Shown here piece by piece: positions 37,556 to 49,057 of a DNA stretch of 64,000 nt. The stretch's first letter is position 1; each line of letters opens with the position of its first letter. The notes beneath the pieces were generated by a model. The model did not search any database. It was not told the origin of the DNA and saw only the letters and a program-made list of their open reading frames with translations. Position numbers and translations under genes: made by a program. The DNA is from Paralvinella palmiformis. Lineage: Eukaryota; Annelida; Polychaeta; Terebellida; Alvinellidae. The stretch spans positions 436,501 through 500,500 of the forward strand of contig JAODUP010000129.1 in assembly GCA_025642065.1 (NCBI GenBank), written 5' to 3'.

Positions 37556-37720
37556 GTGTGTTGAACCACAGATCATTTCCACCCGTGTTCGAACTTTGGT
37601 GTGGGCACGTCTGAAGGGTGTTTCATCTTTGACTTCACTTCATTACCTTTGGAGGTTGCTTGGCCTATTTAGCCTACCTTGTGCATAAAAGTGGCAGTAA
37701 AACACCAATCATCATCATTA
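37556..37720 (+). mobile_element. SINE family A, 5'-truncated
   Basis: It starts at GTTGAACCACAGATC, inside the head, so the A box is missing. B box GTGTTCGAAC, body and tail (GTGCATAAAAGTGGCAGTAA, then repeated ATC) are present. Confidence 0.78.
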
Positions 37721-38234
37721 GTGTGGGTTTGTGTGTGTGTAAGTTGCGCCTCGCAATGTCCTACCTTTCAAACCCTTCAAAGGATGTCTTCGGAAGCTGT
37801 AAGGTGACACGTATCTTATGGTATCAAATCCACTTCTAGCAGCAACATTAACAACAACATTATCAGCAACACTGGTAAGAAACGGATCAATATAATTTAG
37901 CAACAAAATAATGTTATTGTTTTGTTATTTTCAAATTGCTTCCGCTTGTTATTTTACTACTACTACTACTACTACTACTACAATAATTACTAGTGCTACT
38001 GGTAAAGCTACCTTCGTCAGTGGTTAACTAAAGAGAAGTTGATACTGAACCCTCAACATGTTAGTACGTACCATGTTTTGATCGAATCTTAGAAACTTTA
38101 CACGTTCTTGTTACAAAGTTGAAATGTTCAGGTCATCATCAATAAACTGTGAATAATCTGATAAAAAATTGTGATGTAACATCGGTTCATAAATCGGCTA
38201 GCAGTTTATAGGTATAACATCAGAAAACAGGGAA

Positions 38235-38254
38235 CGTGTGTGTGTGTGTGTGTC

Positions 38255-38309
<55 letters not shown>
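38235..38309. repeat. (GT)n-(AT)n microsatellite
   Basis: GT run followed by AT run. Confidence 0.95.
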
Positions 38310-38311
<2 letters not shown>

Positions 38312-38896
38312 GCATATTTGCGGGGAAACTTGCGTCATCGTGCACATGTTTTTGTGAACTTCAATCAAAACATCTTAAGAGAGCACGGAATCTTATGATG
38401 GGAAGTGTTAGTCAGAAGGCAGTCAGGTGTGCGCCAAATTATGTTTAAGTAACTTGCATCAAATTGAGCATATGAAGTATGCTGGAGGGGGAGGGGGTAA
38501 TTTTTTAGGCCAATATTTTTCTAGGAATTCTCTGCCTCACCTCAGCCAAACCAATATTACCACTTTGTCAGGTAGAGTGATAAAAAGGTAATTGCTTCAT
38601 CAGAGAATAAGCTACCCGCATATCTTAAATGCCAGGCGTCCGGTTTTTAATGTCTTGTATTTGTGAGTGAGTAAGAATGTTTTGCTGATAGTATCAATTA
38701 TGGCTAGTTGTTGTTTACTTAATAAGAACATCACTATTTTGATCACAGAAATATTAAAAACAAAATAACAACATGGCTGCAGTAATTGATTCCGGGTAGA
38801 ATGTAAATATTTTGTTCTTGATGACATTCGACCTAGTAAAGGTTTGAATGATATATTAGAGACATCTTATAGCTAATTAATCAACATAGGACATGT

Positions 38897-38897
<1 letters not shown>

Positions 38898-38928
<31 letters not shown>

Positions 38929-39137
38929 ATATATAGAATTTGTGGGGTCATGGTACCTGATGTTGACGTCACACATATACACACGCACACCAAGCACGCA
39001 TGCATCCACGCACGCACACGTCAGATGGCAATGGCCAAGAGTACAAACCAACTCTAGAAACCTATACCTCAACAAATCTATACACATGATAGCTAAACAT
39101 ATATAAAACTATATATAATATACATATGAAGTTTATA

Positions 39138-39190
<53 letters not shown>
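38898..39190. repeat. Two (AT)n blocks around family C copy 2
   Basis: AT at 38898-38936 and 39133-39190, with family C sequence between. Confidence 0.9.
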
Positions 39191-39194
<4 letters not shown>

Positions 39195-39290
39195 TATATG
39201 TTGATATTAAGTCAGCGTGATTCCCCAGTCACTGTGTATTTGTGTGCGTGCACATTCACGCTGTTTCATACGTGACTAGCATAATGGCTA
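39026..39290 (+). repeat. Dispersed repeat family C, copy 2
   Basis: GATGGCAATGGCCAAGAGTA, then AGAAACCTATACCTCAACAA and similar degenerate units, interrupted by a long AT microsatellite. It ends in a GCTGTTTCATACGTGACT block shared in position with the 41-kb copy. Confidence 0.5.
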
Positions 39291-39495
39291 GCACCCAAAC
39301 ACATTATGTGAGTATCTTATAATTCTCGGACAATATCGAACAAGCTAAGTATAGATTTAATATCTCAAATGGGTCATGTTTGTTCATGATGCCCCTCTGG
39401 GAGTTAAATTTAAGTAGGAAATCATGGCCTACTAACAATTTATTAATCTTCTGTCTTTCCATCTGTCTATCTCAATATCTGTCTTACTAACTTCC

Positions 39496-39498
<3 letters not shown>

Positions 39499-39545
<47 letters not shown>

Positions 39546-39546
39546 A
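39499..39546. repeat. (GTT)n microsatellite, about 16 units
   Basis: Uninterrupted GTT; an (ATCT)n run lies at 39969-39999. Confidence 0.95.
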
Positions 39547-39596
39547 TTCCTTGCAAGTCCAGAACTTGATTAGCGAGAAAGATTCCACATGATGAT

Positions 39597-39642
39597 CAGA
39601 GATCCAGTCAGCTGGCACTGGTCAGTGCCTTCTGGATCTCTG
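39597..39642. repeat. Compound hairpin, 11-bp and 7-bp stems
   Basis: CAGAGATCCAG (39597-39607) pairs perfectly with CTGGATCTCTG (39632-39642). Inside it GGCACTG (39614-39620) pairs with CAGTGCC (39623-39629). It follows a (GTT)n array. At 46 bases it is short for a pre-miRNA. Confidence 0.8.
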
Positions 39643-39967
39643 GTTCTGGATCAACATTGGAGCTGTTTGTTTGGGACTCACTGCTAGGTGTAACATTGTG
39701 GTGATTAGTATGAGCTGAAAGCAATCATTCCTCATGGCTAGGTAGTTTAAGGTCCGTTAATTTGTTCCACATGTACACAACCGGATCTTAGTGTCTAGAA
39801 AATGGCCACAGATGATTATATCATCTGGTGAGGAGGATGAGGAAGATGAGGGAGAGGGGAATGATAGATATAGCTACTTTACAAGAGGCATGATTAATGA
39901 CAATAATATATTGACTCTGTTATTAATTTTATTATTTTCAGCTCTATTATTGATGTAATGGAGCATC

Positions 39968-40000
<33 letters not shown>

Positions 40001-40090
40001 TTTATTTTTTTCTTTCCTCTCTAATGAAGCAGTCGTACACACATATACAAATCGACCAGCCTCTTCTAACACCCAGACGCAACCCCTCCC

Positions 40091-40093
<3 letters not shown>

Positions 40094-40128
<35 letters not shown>

Positions 40129-40412
40129 ATGTGCTGAGGCTGTTGAACCCTGTAATTGTACAAATTGTACTATAAGAAAATGACCCCAACACACGTTTGT
40201 CATGAATATTTATCATAATGATAAATTGCTAGCCATCACAGTCTAAACTGAGATACTAAACTCTTAGACAAGCCATTTGTTATTCCACAGACCGGTTAGT
40301 AACTTAAACAGCGTTATTTATGGCTGGTAATGTAATCCTAAAACATTAGAGAATGCTCCTATGAAATATATTATAAATTAGTTCACACACACACACACAC
40401 ACACACACACCA

Positions 40413-40449
<37 letters not shown>

Positions 40450-40450
40450 T
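40094..40450. repeat. AC and AC/AG microsatellites
   Basis: AC at 40094-40125, then AC followed by AGAGAG at 40384-40449; ordinary AT-rich DNA between. Confidence 0.9.
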
Positions 40451-41029
40451 TACGTGTAACTGAACAGATCATCACACCTAAGCAACTGACTATTGATCCA
40501 GTTTTGCAGCAACGTACTCCATCCCCACAAAACACACAAAAAAACAACACCACACCCGAGCTTCCACAATATGAATGATTATAACCTGACGTGGTCGTAG
40601 TCTCATAACAGACCTTACTGATTATAACAACCAATTATTTTACTATCGTCCTGATACGTAACCTCAACAGATATTGATACATTTACAACGTTGGCGGAAA
40701 TGGGATTTCTTTCAATAACAACAAGGAGAATTCACCTTGATGACTTTACGTCGTCGGACCTGGGCGACGCCGCATCCTTCTCATCAACGTCATAATGTAC
40801 TCGTCCAAGTTTACCTTCACTCCTATATAAACATGCCAGCCCTGCCGTCCATTCACGGTGTTGGACTGAACGAATACCAACAAACAATCAATCTTGTTAT
40901 CAATGAAAGGATGCCGCTGTTTATCAGGGGCTATCTAAGACATGTCTGGGAAAGTAGATTAAAGTGTTGGGGCTGAATGGTGAACTGGCGGGGGGAGATG
41001 CGGCGCGTGCGTGCTAGGATAGGACTGTG

Positions 41030-41275
41030 ATGGCACTGGCTCAGAGTACCAAGGCCTAAACGTCCTTAGAAATCTACACGTCTACAAATGTAAACATGCA
41101 TAAATCTGTACATAGATAAACCTGCATCTAAATAAATCTATAGATCTTGGTAATACATTTGGGTGAGTTTGTGACACCCAGTCCATGCACTTTTCATGGT
41201 TGACACCAACCACTTTTCATGCGGGAGTGTGCGTGTTTCATACACTCACACATACACGCGCGCGCGCGCACACAC
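41030..41275 (+). repeat. Dispersed repeat family C, copy 3
   Basis: GATGGCACTGGCTCAGAGTA, then AGAAATCTACACGTCTACAA, AAATCTGTACATAGATAAAC and further units. The 3' part contains CGTGTTTCATACACTCACAC, comparable to the end of the 39-kb copy. Confidence 0.55.
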
Positions 41276-41665
41276 ATTTAAATGGCATTATATGTTTTCC
41301 CAGCTTCGTCTCAGAAGTTAGGATGACTGTTTCATAGAACTTTGGGAAACCAATAACGTTCTAGTAGATTTTGGTGTTTGGCATTCTAGACCTATTTGTC
41401 CATTTTAATATTTCTTTTCCACGTATAAACTTTTCAGCATTTTCCATTCTTGTTTTATGTTAAGTTAATTAAAACACACTGAATGATATTGTTAATAAAT
41501 TTTCTTCTTTAATTTGATTTTGTTTGTAGATTGATTATCTAATTAAGATAACATCGTTATGTTTGTACGGTACGTTTTAGACATACCTGACTTTTATTCT
41601 TGTTTTGTAACTCATTCATCTGGTGCTAATTGTCTAATTATAGTTTGTGTCATTATCAAAGTTCA

Positions 41666-41868
41666 CTAAGTGAGTGAGTGAGTGAGTGAGTGAGTGAGTG
41701 AGAATGATTTGCATAGCCTCTCTACTACTACTAGCCACATCTGGGACCTATGGCCATCAGGTGCCACTTTACAGGGATTCATCCAATAAACACAGATATT
41801 ACTGGGATACGAACCTAGAGTTGGAGTTTTCTGGTGCAGCACTCTAACCACTGCATAGCTTGAGCCAC
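41666..41868 (-). mobile_element. SINE family B with (TCAC)n tail
   Basis: On the minus strand: GCAGTGGTTAGAGTGCTGCA (A box), B box GGTTCGTATCCC, a body with GGCACCTGATGGCCATAGG, and a 3' end of repeated CTCA. This is the best example of the tetranucleotide-tailed type. Confidence 0.7.
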
Positions 41869-42455
41869 AAGTGCACTCGGTAGAAATATATTGTCCCAAT
41901 GTCTGTTTACTCAGCCTAAGTATTTATTTATCTGATCTGGATATCAATACAGAGATGCAAGCTGACGTATCAGGTTTTCACTCATCACATGTGTATTAAA
42001 ATGTGTATATTCTGCCAAATTAATGCCCCCCCCCCCCCCCATTCACATAAACCAATAAAAAACTCTGATATAAAATATTAAATAATTAGTCTCGTTTTAA
42101 ATGCTTTTATGAAGTTAATATTGAAACAGATCGGAATTATACAGGCACAGAATGTTGTAAATTGTTTGTGTTAAAAAGATTCCATGTGGAGGTTGTAATG
42201 TTTATATGCAGTTTGGTGGTATTTTAACAAACCTTGTAGAACAGTGCCTCTGTAATGGTAAAATAAATGTGCCTTCCAATAGACTTTCTCATTCCATCAT
42301 AATTATGTCAATTTCTATTGGCCTTGAGTCTTTTTTGATCTCATTACTGTCTGGACTTTATCAGGAAACATGCAGCTTCTGATGTTGTTGTGAAAGACTG
42401 GCTCAGGTATGATTTGTTTTATGAAGGAAACCACACTAATCAAATAATTTAATTG

Positions 42456-42534
42456 GATGTGTGTATGTGTGTGTGTGTGTGTGCACATACATACATGTAT
42501 GTATGTGTGCACACATACATACATGTGTGTGTGC

Positions 42535-42577
<43 letters not shown>

Positions 42578-42612
42578 GTGTGTGTGTACCATGCGCACAC
42601 ACACACACATCA
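42456..42612. repeat. Self-complementary GT/AC/AT compound repeat
   Basis: GT, GCACATACATACATGTATGT, GTGCACACATACATACATGT, GT, AT, GT and finally AC. Most of it is alternating purine-pyrimidine and can fold on itself. It lies 150 bases upstream of the candidate intronic promoter. Confidence 0.9.
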
Positions 42613-42759
42613 GTGCACTTGGTTAGGGATGGTACTTTGAAGCTTGTTGTAGACAAATGCTGAAGATAGATTGAGCTTTCATCTAACTGGATGATTCCTT
42701 CAAAGCTGAATATTTAGAAGTAGTCCCTAGATAGCAAGTCTGGGGCCAGTCTCAGAAAG

Positions 42760-42814
42760 GTGGGGGGGGGGAGGTGAAGGGAGGTGGGAAGAGGGATGAG
42801 AGCGGCATATAAAG
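42760..42814 (+). promoter_or_regulatory. Candidate promoter: G-rich tract plus TATAAAG
   Basis: A purine block (GGTGGGGGGGGGAGG, then further AGGTGGG) of Sp/KLF-binding type is followed by CATATAAAGTG, with TATAAAG at 42808-42814. A TATA box here would place initiation near 42838, upstream of the ORFs leading to the ATG at 43529. TATA boxes occur by chance in AT-rich DNA; the combination with the following exon is what makes it credible. Confidence 0.3.
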
Positions 42815-42837
42815 TGTTACTGGTCCTTGGACACCCA

Positions 42838-43528
42838 CACACAGAATAACAATCTCAGTAGCGGACTGTGAGACAGCTGGATTGAACAGCTGTCATGGAA
42901 CTGGAATTCAGTTATGAGCTGCGTCTTGGACAGACGGGAAGTGCCTTATTGTTTTCATATCCTGTAAAAACGAACCTTGGTGTGTTGCCTTTTATGGTCA
43001 TCGTTGATTTCAGTTGACCTTGCCGGCGGTGGTCGTTTAATGTTGGTTTACGTCATGTACATTTATTTACATGTTGCTCGTCTTCTCCCAGCCACAGTTA
43101 GCAGCACAAGCATGTAACCCGAGCTGTGGTCGGTCGATGAAACTTCACTCTGGGAGAGCAGTTCCTTTCTGTTCCATTGGTATTTACTGAATGCTCTTCG
43201 ACCAACTGATGGCGCGAGATGGCAGTTTTATCACCAGATGGACCACAGATGATGTTTTCAGTCGGTTTTCCAAGACCGGACAAGGAATTGGACGTCTTCG
43301 CTTTAAATTAGTCCATCGTTTTGTCGTTGCTTGGCTTCTTGCTTAATGTAAGAAGCGCTGCAACCAAGCTTCCTCTCCGAGATCGAGCAATTGTAATGAC
43401 AGTGCCTACACACTCTGGCATTATGGTGTATCTTCATAATGAAGATGATCGGCGAAGATGAAAATGTAACCTGGGTGATGATCTATGTTTATCTACATTT
43501 CTGACCTGCAAGGGTTGTCTTTGGCATC
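42838..43528 (+). other. Candidate 5' UTR of the alternative first exon, with upstream ORFs
   Basis: This stretch is more CpG-rich and freer of simple repeats than its surroundings. It contains at least two short upstream ORFs: 45 codons at 43209-43346 (listed separately) and 19 codons starting MIGEDENVTW just before the main ATG. The start is placed about 30 bases after the TATAAAG box; no direct evidence fixes it. An internal intron cannot be excluded. Confidence 0.3.
43209..43346 (+). CDS. Short ORF of 45 codons, possible upstream ORF
   Basis: ATGGCGCGAG opens 45 codons beginning MARDGSFITRWTTDDVF and ending in a hydrophobic run (FVVAWLLA) before TAA. An in-frame TGA lies immediately upstream, so the ATG is the true beginning of the open frame. 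The hydrophilic first part and hydrophobic end make it more protein-like than most short frames here, but no family is recognised. Its place in the candidate leader upstream of the ATG at 43529 suggests a regulatory upstream ORF. Confidence 0.2.
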   Translation: MARDGSFITRWTTDDVFSRFSKTGQGIGRLRFKLVHRFVVAWLLA

Positions 43529-43609
43529 ATGGCATTAACAAAGAACTGGATTTGGATGAATGCTAGCAACTATTTTTGGTGGAAATATGGACGGAAAGAT
43601 TATCAGAAT
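43529..43609 (+). CDS. Candidate alternative first coding exon (27 codons, phase-0 donor)
   Basis: An ATG in strong context (ATCATGG, A at -3 and G at +4) opens 27 codons starting MALTKNWIWM and continuing NASNYFWWKYGRKDYQN. It then meets an excellent donor (AAT|GTAAGT) in phase 0. Without splicing the frame would stop nine codons later. The peptide is rich in aromatic residues (four W, three Y, one F) and basic residues; it is not a PDZ fragment and I do not recognise it. The phase equals that of the PDZ exon at 23125-23217, so it could join the same next exon. It is preceded by about 690 bases of more GC-rich sequence with short upstream ORFs and a TATA-like box, as expected for a first exon. 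It could also be the start of a separate gene nested in the intron. Confidence 0.4.
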
Positions 43610-46542
43610 GTAAGTGACATCCCCCCCAATAAGTGTTAATATACCTGGCTCTACCTTAACAACATTATTGAGGCATGCATCAATATTTGACTGTTCTTAC
43701 TTTAAAATAACAATATTTTCCATATGGTAGTTGTAAATAGAACACAGTGTAGACCAGTGTAGCTATGAAGCTGTCTTCCCACTGCCACGTAATATATAAT
43801 AGTGAGGTTCTGTGTGTGCGTGTATCACCATCATTATATGTTGATTGGTTTATTGTGTAATTAGTTTCATAATAGAGCTAATTCCTAAAACAGTTAAAAT
43901 ACAAAAATTTACATTAGAAATCTTGTTATTTGAACACAGATGAAGAATCCAATAAAAATGTGTTTGAACTGGAGATGTAAGTTAAAGAGGGGAAAGCTCA
44001 GTTTGTTTAAATATTTATATTTTTTATTAATGGCATCAGAAGGACTGGGACAATCACCCATAACTTGTAATTATGGGGGTTCCACAAGATTGCATAATTG
44101 TGTGTTTGCTTGTGTGTGTGTGTGTGTGTGTGTATGTGAATTGCCCTGAAGTCCATGCTTCCTGTAATATTAGTGTAACACTTTGTTATTAGTTAAACAG
44201 TGTACAATCTTTATATTGTCATTAATCCATACAGATATAGGCTGCTTTCGCGATTATTATTTGGATAACTTCAGTTTACAGAAGAGATTAAATGTGATAG
44301 GGTTCATTTAAAATTTTGAAACTTATATATATATAGCTTACATTGATTATACGTTCCTTATTAAATCATCATCAAACAGTCATCACTGCTTATTGTTTGT
44401 CATCAACTTGATTTAGACATGTTTGATGTTATCTTAGTGTCAACTTTGTCTTGTTTTTGTAACATTGGAATGGACTAGGAGTGTTTTATGCACACTCAGT
44501 TTAAATGTAATAAACAGTATCTGCCATCAGCCTGCCATCTGTTGGCAGAAATAGGAACTAGAATTATGGTTAGGCTTGAGAACTAGTACTCAGTTTTGTT
44601 TTGTATCTAATGGTGTTTAATACCAGGTAAGCACACATCAGAATATTAGCGAAGTATGGTTGAGATTTGATCTAATCACAATGTTCATTGGACAGCTAAT
44701 TTGTTTCAGTATCTAATCCTTAGTACTGCTTTCTACCTTAATGTGATCTGGAGACGTTTTTTTTTTTTGATTTTATGATTCGACAAGTAATTGATATTGA
44801 ACTTCGTTGGACTTTATGTATTCTTGCGGAGTAAAATATAACACTCGAAGAAGTGTGGAGAGAAAAAATTATTGTTCTTGCAATAGAGAAAGGTGCAGTT
44901 GTTTATTATCTGTGGTACTTCATCTGATACCTGATCAGTAATCGAATACCTGGAAATATTCATTTCTCCAAGCAAAAGCAAATTTTCACATGGATAATAT
45001 CTGGAAGATCATCTGGATCAATGAAAATCCTGGTACTAACTTACAAATTTGTCAAAAGTTTTTATAGTCCATACATTTATCGTTGAAAAAATATATTGTA
45101 ATATTTGGCGTGTGTGCAGCAGTTGGAAATCGGTGTGTGTGTGTGTCTTAATAGGGACTTTTGCTATGTGTTTCCTGCAACCTAATGAGTTACAACCCTT
45201 AGATCTGGTCTTTTAATTTTATTCAGCTCTGTCCATTCATGTGATATATGGATCAAAACTTGTTGTAGACCAACCAATGTATTATAATGTGTGTGATCAT
45301 GCCTGTGAGCCACAGTGGAGCAGAATTCCAGTGGTGTGCACCTACCAGTGATAAACAACGAACGATCAGATAATTGTCCTCTTTATTCAGTTCCTTACAT
45401 AAACTCAACCGGCATTCTAATCAGTGATACTCAGTTCTGTCCAAACTGTCTGGCTATTAAAGAGATACTGTGACTGATAAATCATAATTATAAAATTATT
45501 TATTAATATAATATTAATATGAAAACGAATACGTGTATATCATTATCATTATATTCCAAGATATACAGTCACAGTTTTAACATTGAACTAGATCACTCCT
45601 AGATTTGGCCAGTCAGTATCTGATACATTGTCTCCAAATAGGATTCTTGTTATGTGTGTTCTATGATCTTGACTGATCTAATATATTGCTATACAAGTAA
45701 AAATTAAAAAGAATAATGAGTGTAATCATTACTATTAGTATTTTTAACATAAATATATTAATAATATTGGTTATGTTAGTTATTATAAAACTACTGAAAT
45801 TAAGAAAAGGTTTATGCAAAAAGAGAATTGTTGACATACAGGACTTTCTTCAGATAAACAAACAAACACAAACAAACAAACAAACACACAAACAAACAAA
45901 CAAAGAACATTTACCAATAACTAGTTTGCTCATTTCTAGTGAAATATGATTATAAGGGATTAGTTAAAGTAGGTTTTAATTAATGGTTGACTAGGATGCA
46001 GTAAAATATTTGGAAAAAAGAGATAGAGAATTTTTAATTGCGCATTAACAGTTTTTAAAAATAAGCATCCAGTTCAGTCTGCTAAACATCAAGTAACTTA
46101 AATAAATTGTCTGTAGATTCCATGTTTACCAGGTACAGGTATAACTACCTTTGTTATTCCAATGATTCAAACTTTGTTGGCAATCAGTGTCCTTAAAACG
46201 AATCTCCTGTTGTTTTTATCTTCACGTTTGAATAGAGCACCGAGAAAGATGTGTTGATTTGTAATTAGTGTTGGTAGATAGACAGGCAGACTTTCATGCA
46301 TATAGTCATGCATGTATGCATGCATACACATATACTTGTGTGCACACACATACACACTGAGGGAGAGAGTGTTTTTAATTCTTACTTAGCAATATATTAG
46401 ATCATTTAGAAGTGATCTTAAGTTCAATGTTAAAACTGTCACTGTATGCAGTATACAGTATACTAGGAAGTCTGTAAGAGAAATAGATGTTCTCTTGAAA
46501 ATTTCAAATCTGTTCGTAATGAGGAACTTTGTCTAAAAGAAT

Positions 46543-46558
46543 TCACCAGATGGCGCTG
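46543..46558 (+). promoter_or_regulatory. CTCF-like motif
   Basis: TCACCAGATGGCGCTG matches the CTCF core with one mismatch (first C) and has the CTG extension. Confidence 0.45.
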
Positions 46559-48399
46559 CTAAGTGAGTAGGTTTTAGTTAGCTGCTCTTAAGTTGGGAAA
46601 GTATTGAATCTTAAAATTTAGGCACCTTAAACATATCTTTTTTCCCTTTGGTTGTTTAATAGTTATTTCAGAAGTGTTAATTTTTATTTCCCAGTCTTAG
46701 GGAAAATATATGCCATTTTAAGGAAATTTATCTTTTTGTTTCCAGGGTGTCTTTGATGTTTCATATTCCAGTATGCATGAGGAAACCATTAATCCCAATC
46801 AACAAACTGTATGCTGCAAATCCCATGTTAGAAGTGTATGATCAGATGCATGCTATAATATTACTCCATTGCTGTCACTCTATATTCATGCCAGGAATTA
46901 AAATTTAGTCTCTGAACCAAGTATAAGTCTAATGTTTGAGGCTAAAATAGAGAAATTGATAATTAGAAAATAAACAAATTGTTTGGTTGACCCTTCAAAA
47001 ATGGGTCAGTGGATGATGGGAAATAAAATATGTTTGTGACTTATAGCTCATTAATATATTATAGGCACAGACAACAAAAGAATATAATACTTAATATGAT
47101 TAATTATATAATAGATATAGGTGTAAATAGTTCACAGTAAACAGAGTGTTGTAATATCACAATAAAGATGGTCTAGTGTTTGATTAGATTAACTATTTTC
47201 GGTTTATTTTATTTATTATTAAAAATCTTTCACTTAGAATGAAAACTTTAATTGAATTTTATTTATTATTCTGGGTGTTAAAAGTATCATTATTTAACAG
47301 AAACATAATGAAAGTTTTCAGATCATGTTTCAGTACCCTGTGTTAGTGTTTACAATAATTCTGTGATAAATCTAATGATTTGAATGCTCTCAACTGTTCA
47401 ACTAGTTAATCTTTGGTTAAAAGAATTATGATTTCAAAGTAATACTAAAATATAATTCTAAAAAGCCATATCAAGGTAGGGTAAATATTTTTTGCAATTT
47501 TTGGGTTTATACTAAATATCAGGATGTATATTTTTAAAGTGTTTATGGGCTTCTAATTATCAATGAAGAATGAACAGAAGTTCACGCTGTTCAAATATTA
47601 AGGCATTTCTAATAGTTCCAGAATAAATCCTTTTCTTGCCCACTGTCATAAGATTTCTATGTTTTCAACCAATCAGCTCTGTACTTTATCGTTTATGTGA
47701 TAATTCTGTTACTTTGGAGAAATTTTGATTGTAAATGTTGCGGAATAGTTAAGAGAAGATCAATGCTCACAAATGATATGTTTGGTTCAAATGACCTTGT
47801 AGCATCGCAGTGCAACTCGATGGATTAGCTCCAAGCTTCCTCGTTAGACTCATCTGTTGAGGGTTGCCTTTTTGGATAAACAGTATCGATCATTCAAGAT
47901 CTACCTTTTAGGCACATCCTGTGGTTCATTAAGTCTGTGTTGTTGTTGTTACTATTATTATTATAAGAATAATATGATCTGGACATCAGTCTACAAACTA
48001 TGAACTGCGCTGCAAAAAATAACTGGAAACGTATTTTCAGGCATCTCATATATTGCCAGACATGGCTTACAAGGGATGGAGTGAGTTAAATGAAAACGAA
48101 CCGACTTACACTTGTAACAGTGACTAACTCACTCCGTAGTGTAAACTGCGATGTGAAGAAAACGATGTCAGTGTTATGAATGGAAGAGAAATAATAAATA
48201 AGACAAAAGTGATATCAATGAAATTAAAACATGAAATTTATCGGTATCTATTTTTCTGTTCGATCCTCTTCTCGCATTTTTGTATTGGTCGTTTAATCAG
48301 AGTATAATCAAAATTGCTGAATTGACTTTTATATACATACTGAGTATCATTTTCATGGGATTTCATAGATGAAGAACACTTGCCTTTAACGAAGTATCT

Positions 48400-48840
48400 A
48401 CACGTACGTGAGCTTTACATTTAGACCCGTAGTCTAAACGTAGGTGAGGATGCGCGCGCATCTGTTTTTGGGCGAGGATGCGCGCGTATCTGTTTTTGGA
48501 ACGATGATGGCTGAGTTAGTGTCTATCTTATCATTTACGTTTGTTGATTTAGTTATTAAAACTATTCTGACATTTCACTACTGTACAACTTTAATCAATT
48601 AAACGGCTACAAAATTCCAATACTTTTAAGTTGAAAGTCTAGGATACAGCAGTACGTCTCGTAGTTGTAGAACTTATGTATATCAACACGCACGCGCTTT
48701 AGACCCCAGTACTAAAGATACAGCTGTTAGACTAATGCCATTAAAATTATAACTCGCGTAACCGGAAATAAAAACGTACGCATGTGCATAATGGCTCACG
48801 TACTAAACGTACGTCTCACATACGCGTAGCCACTGCCTTA
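48400..48840. other. ACGT/CGCG-dense block in AT-rich DNA
   Basis: The block contains many ACGTACG, CACGT and CGCGC words. It includes a 28-bp tandem pair (48446-48500, GAGGATGCGCGCG...CTGTTTTTGG) and related words near both ends (ACACGTACGTGAGC and GCTCACGTACTAAACGTACG) that look partly inverted. It may be a mobile element or a CpG-rich regulatory block. No convincing coding frame inside. Confidence 0.5.
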
Positions 48841-49057
48841 ATTTAAATTTCAACCACGAAATAGTAATCCTAAGATATATCACTCCGATGGTGCCAGATT
48901 GCTCTGAAGTATCTCTAAAATGTAGAAAATTGCCCGGAATGTAGGGCTGTCGAATTGCTTTCGGCACCTTTTGGTCTTCTGTAAGCTGCCGGTAAATGAA
49001 TGAAAGACAGAAACGAGAAAACATCTTCAAGATGGACGCTGCTTATCCTTCTAGTCG

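Noticed and set aside
40737..40976. 79-codon frame in a CpG-containing stretch
   Set aside because: Both strands are open for similar lengths and neither has splice sites or recognisable sequence.
44533..44545. A further CTCF-like match (minus strand CCAACAGATGGCA)
   Set aside because: It has a mismatch at a core position and lacks the GC(T/C) extension; not counted with the four better sites.
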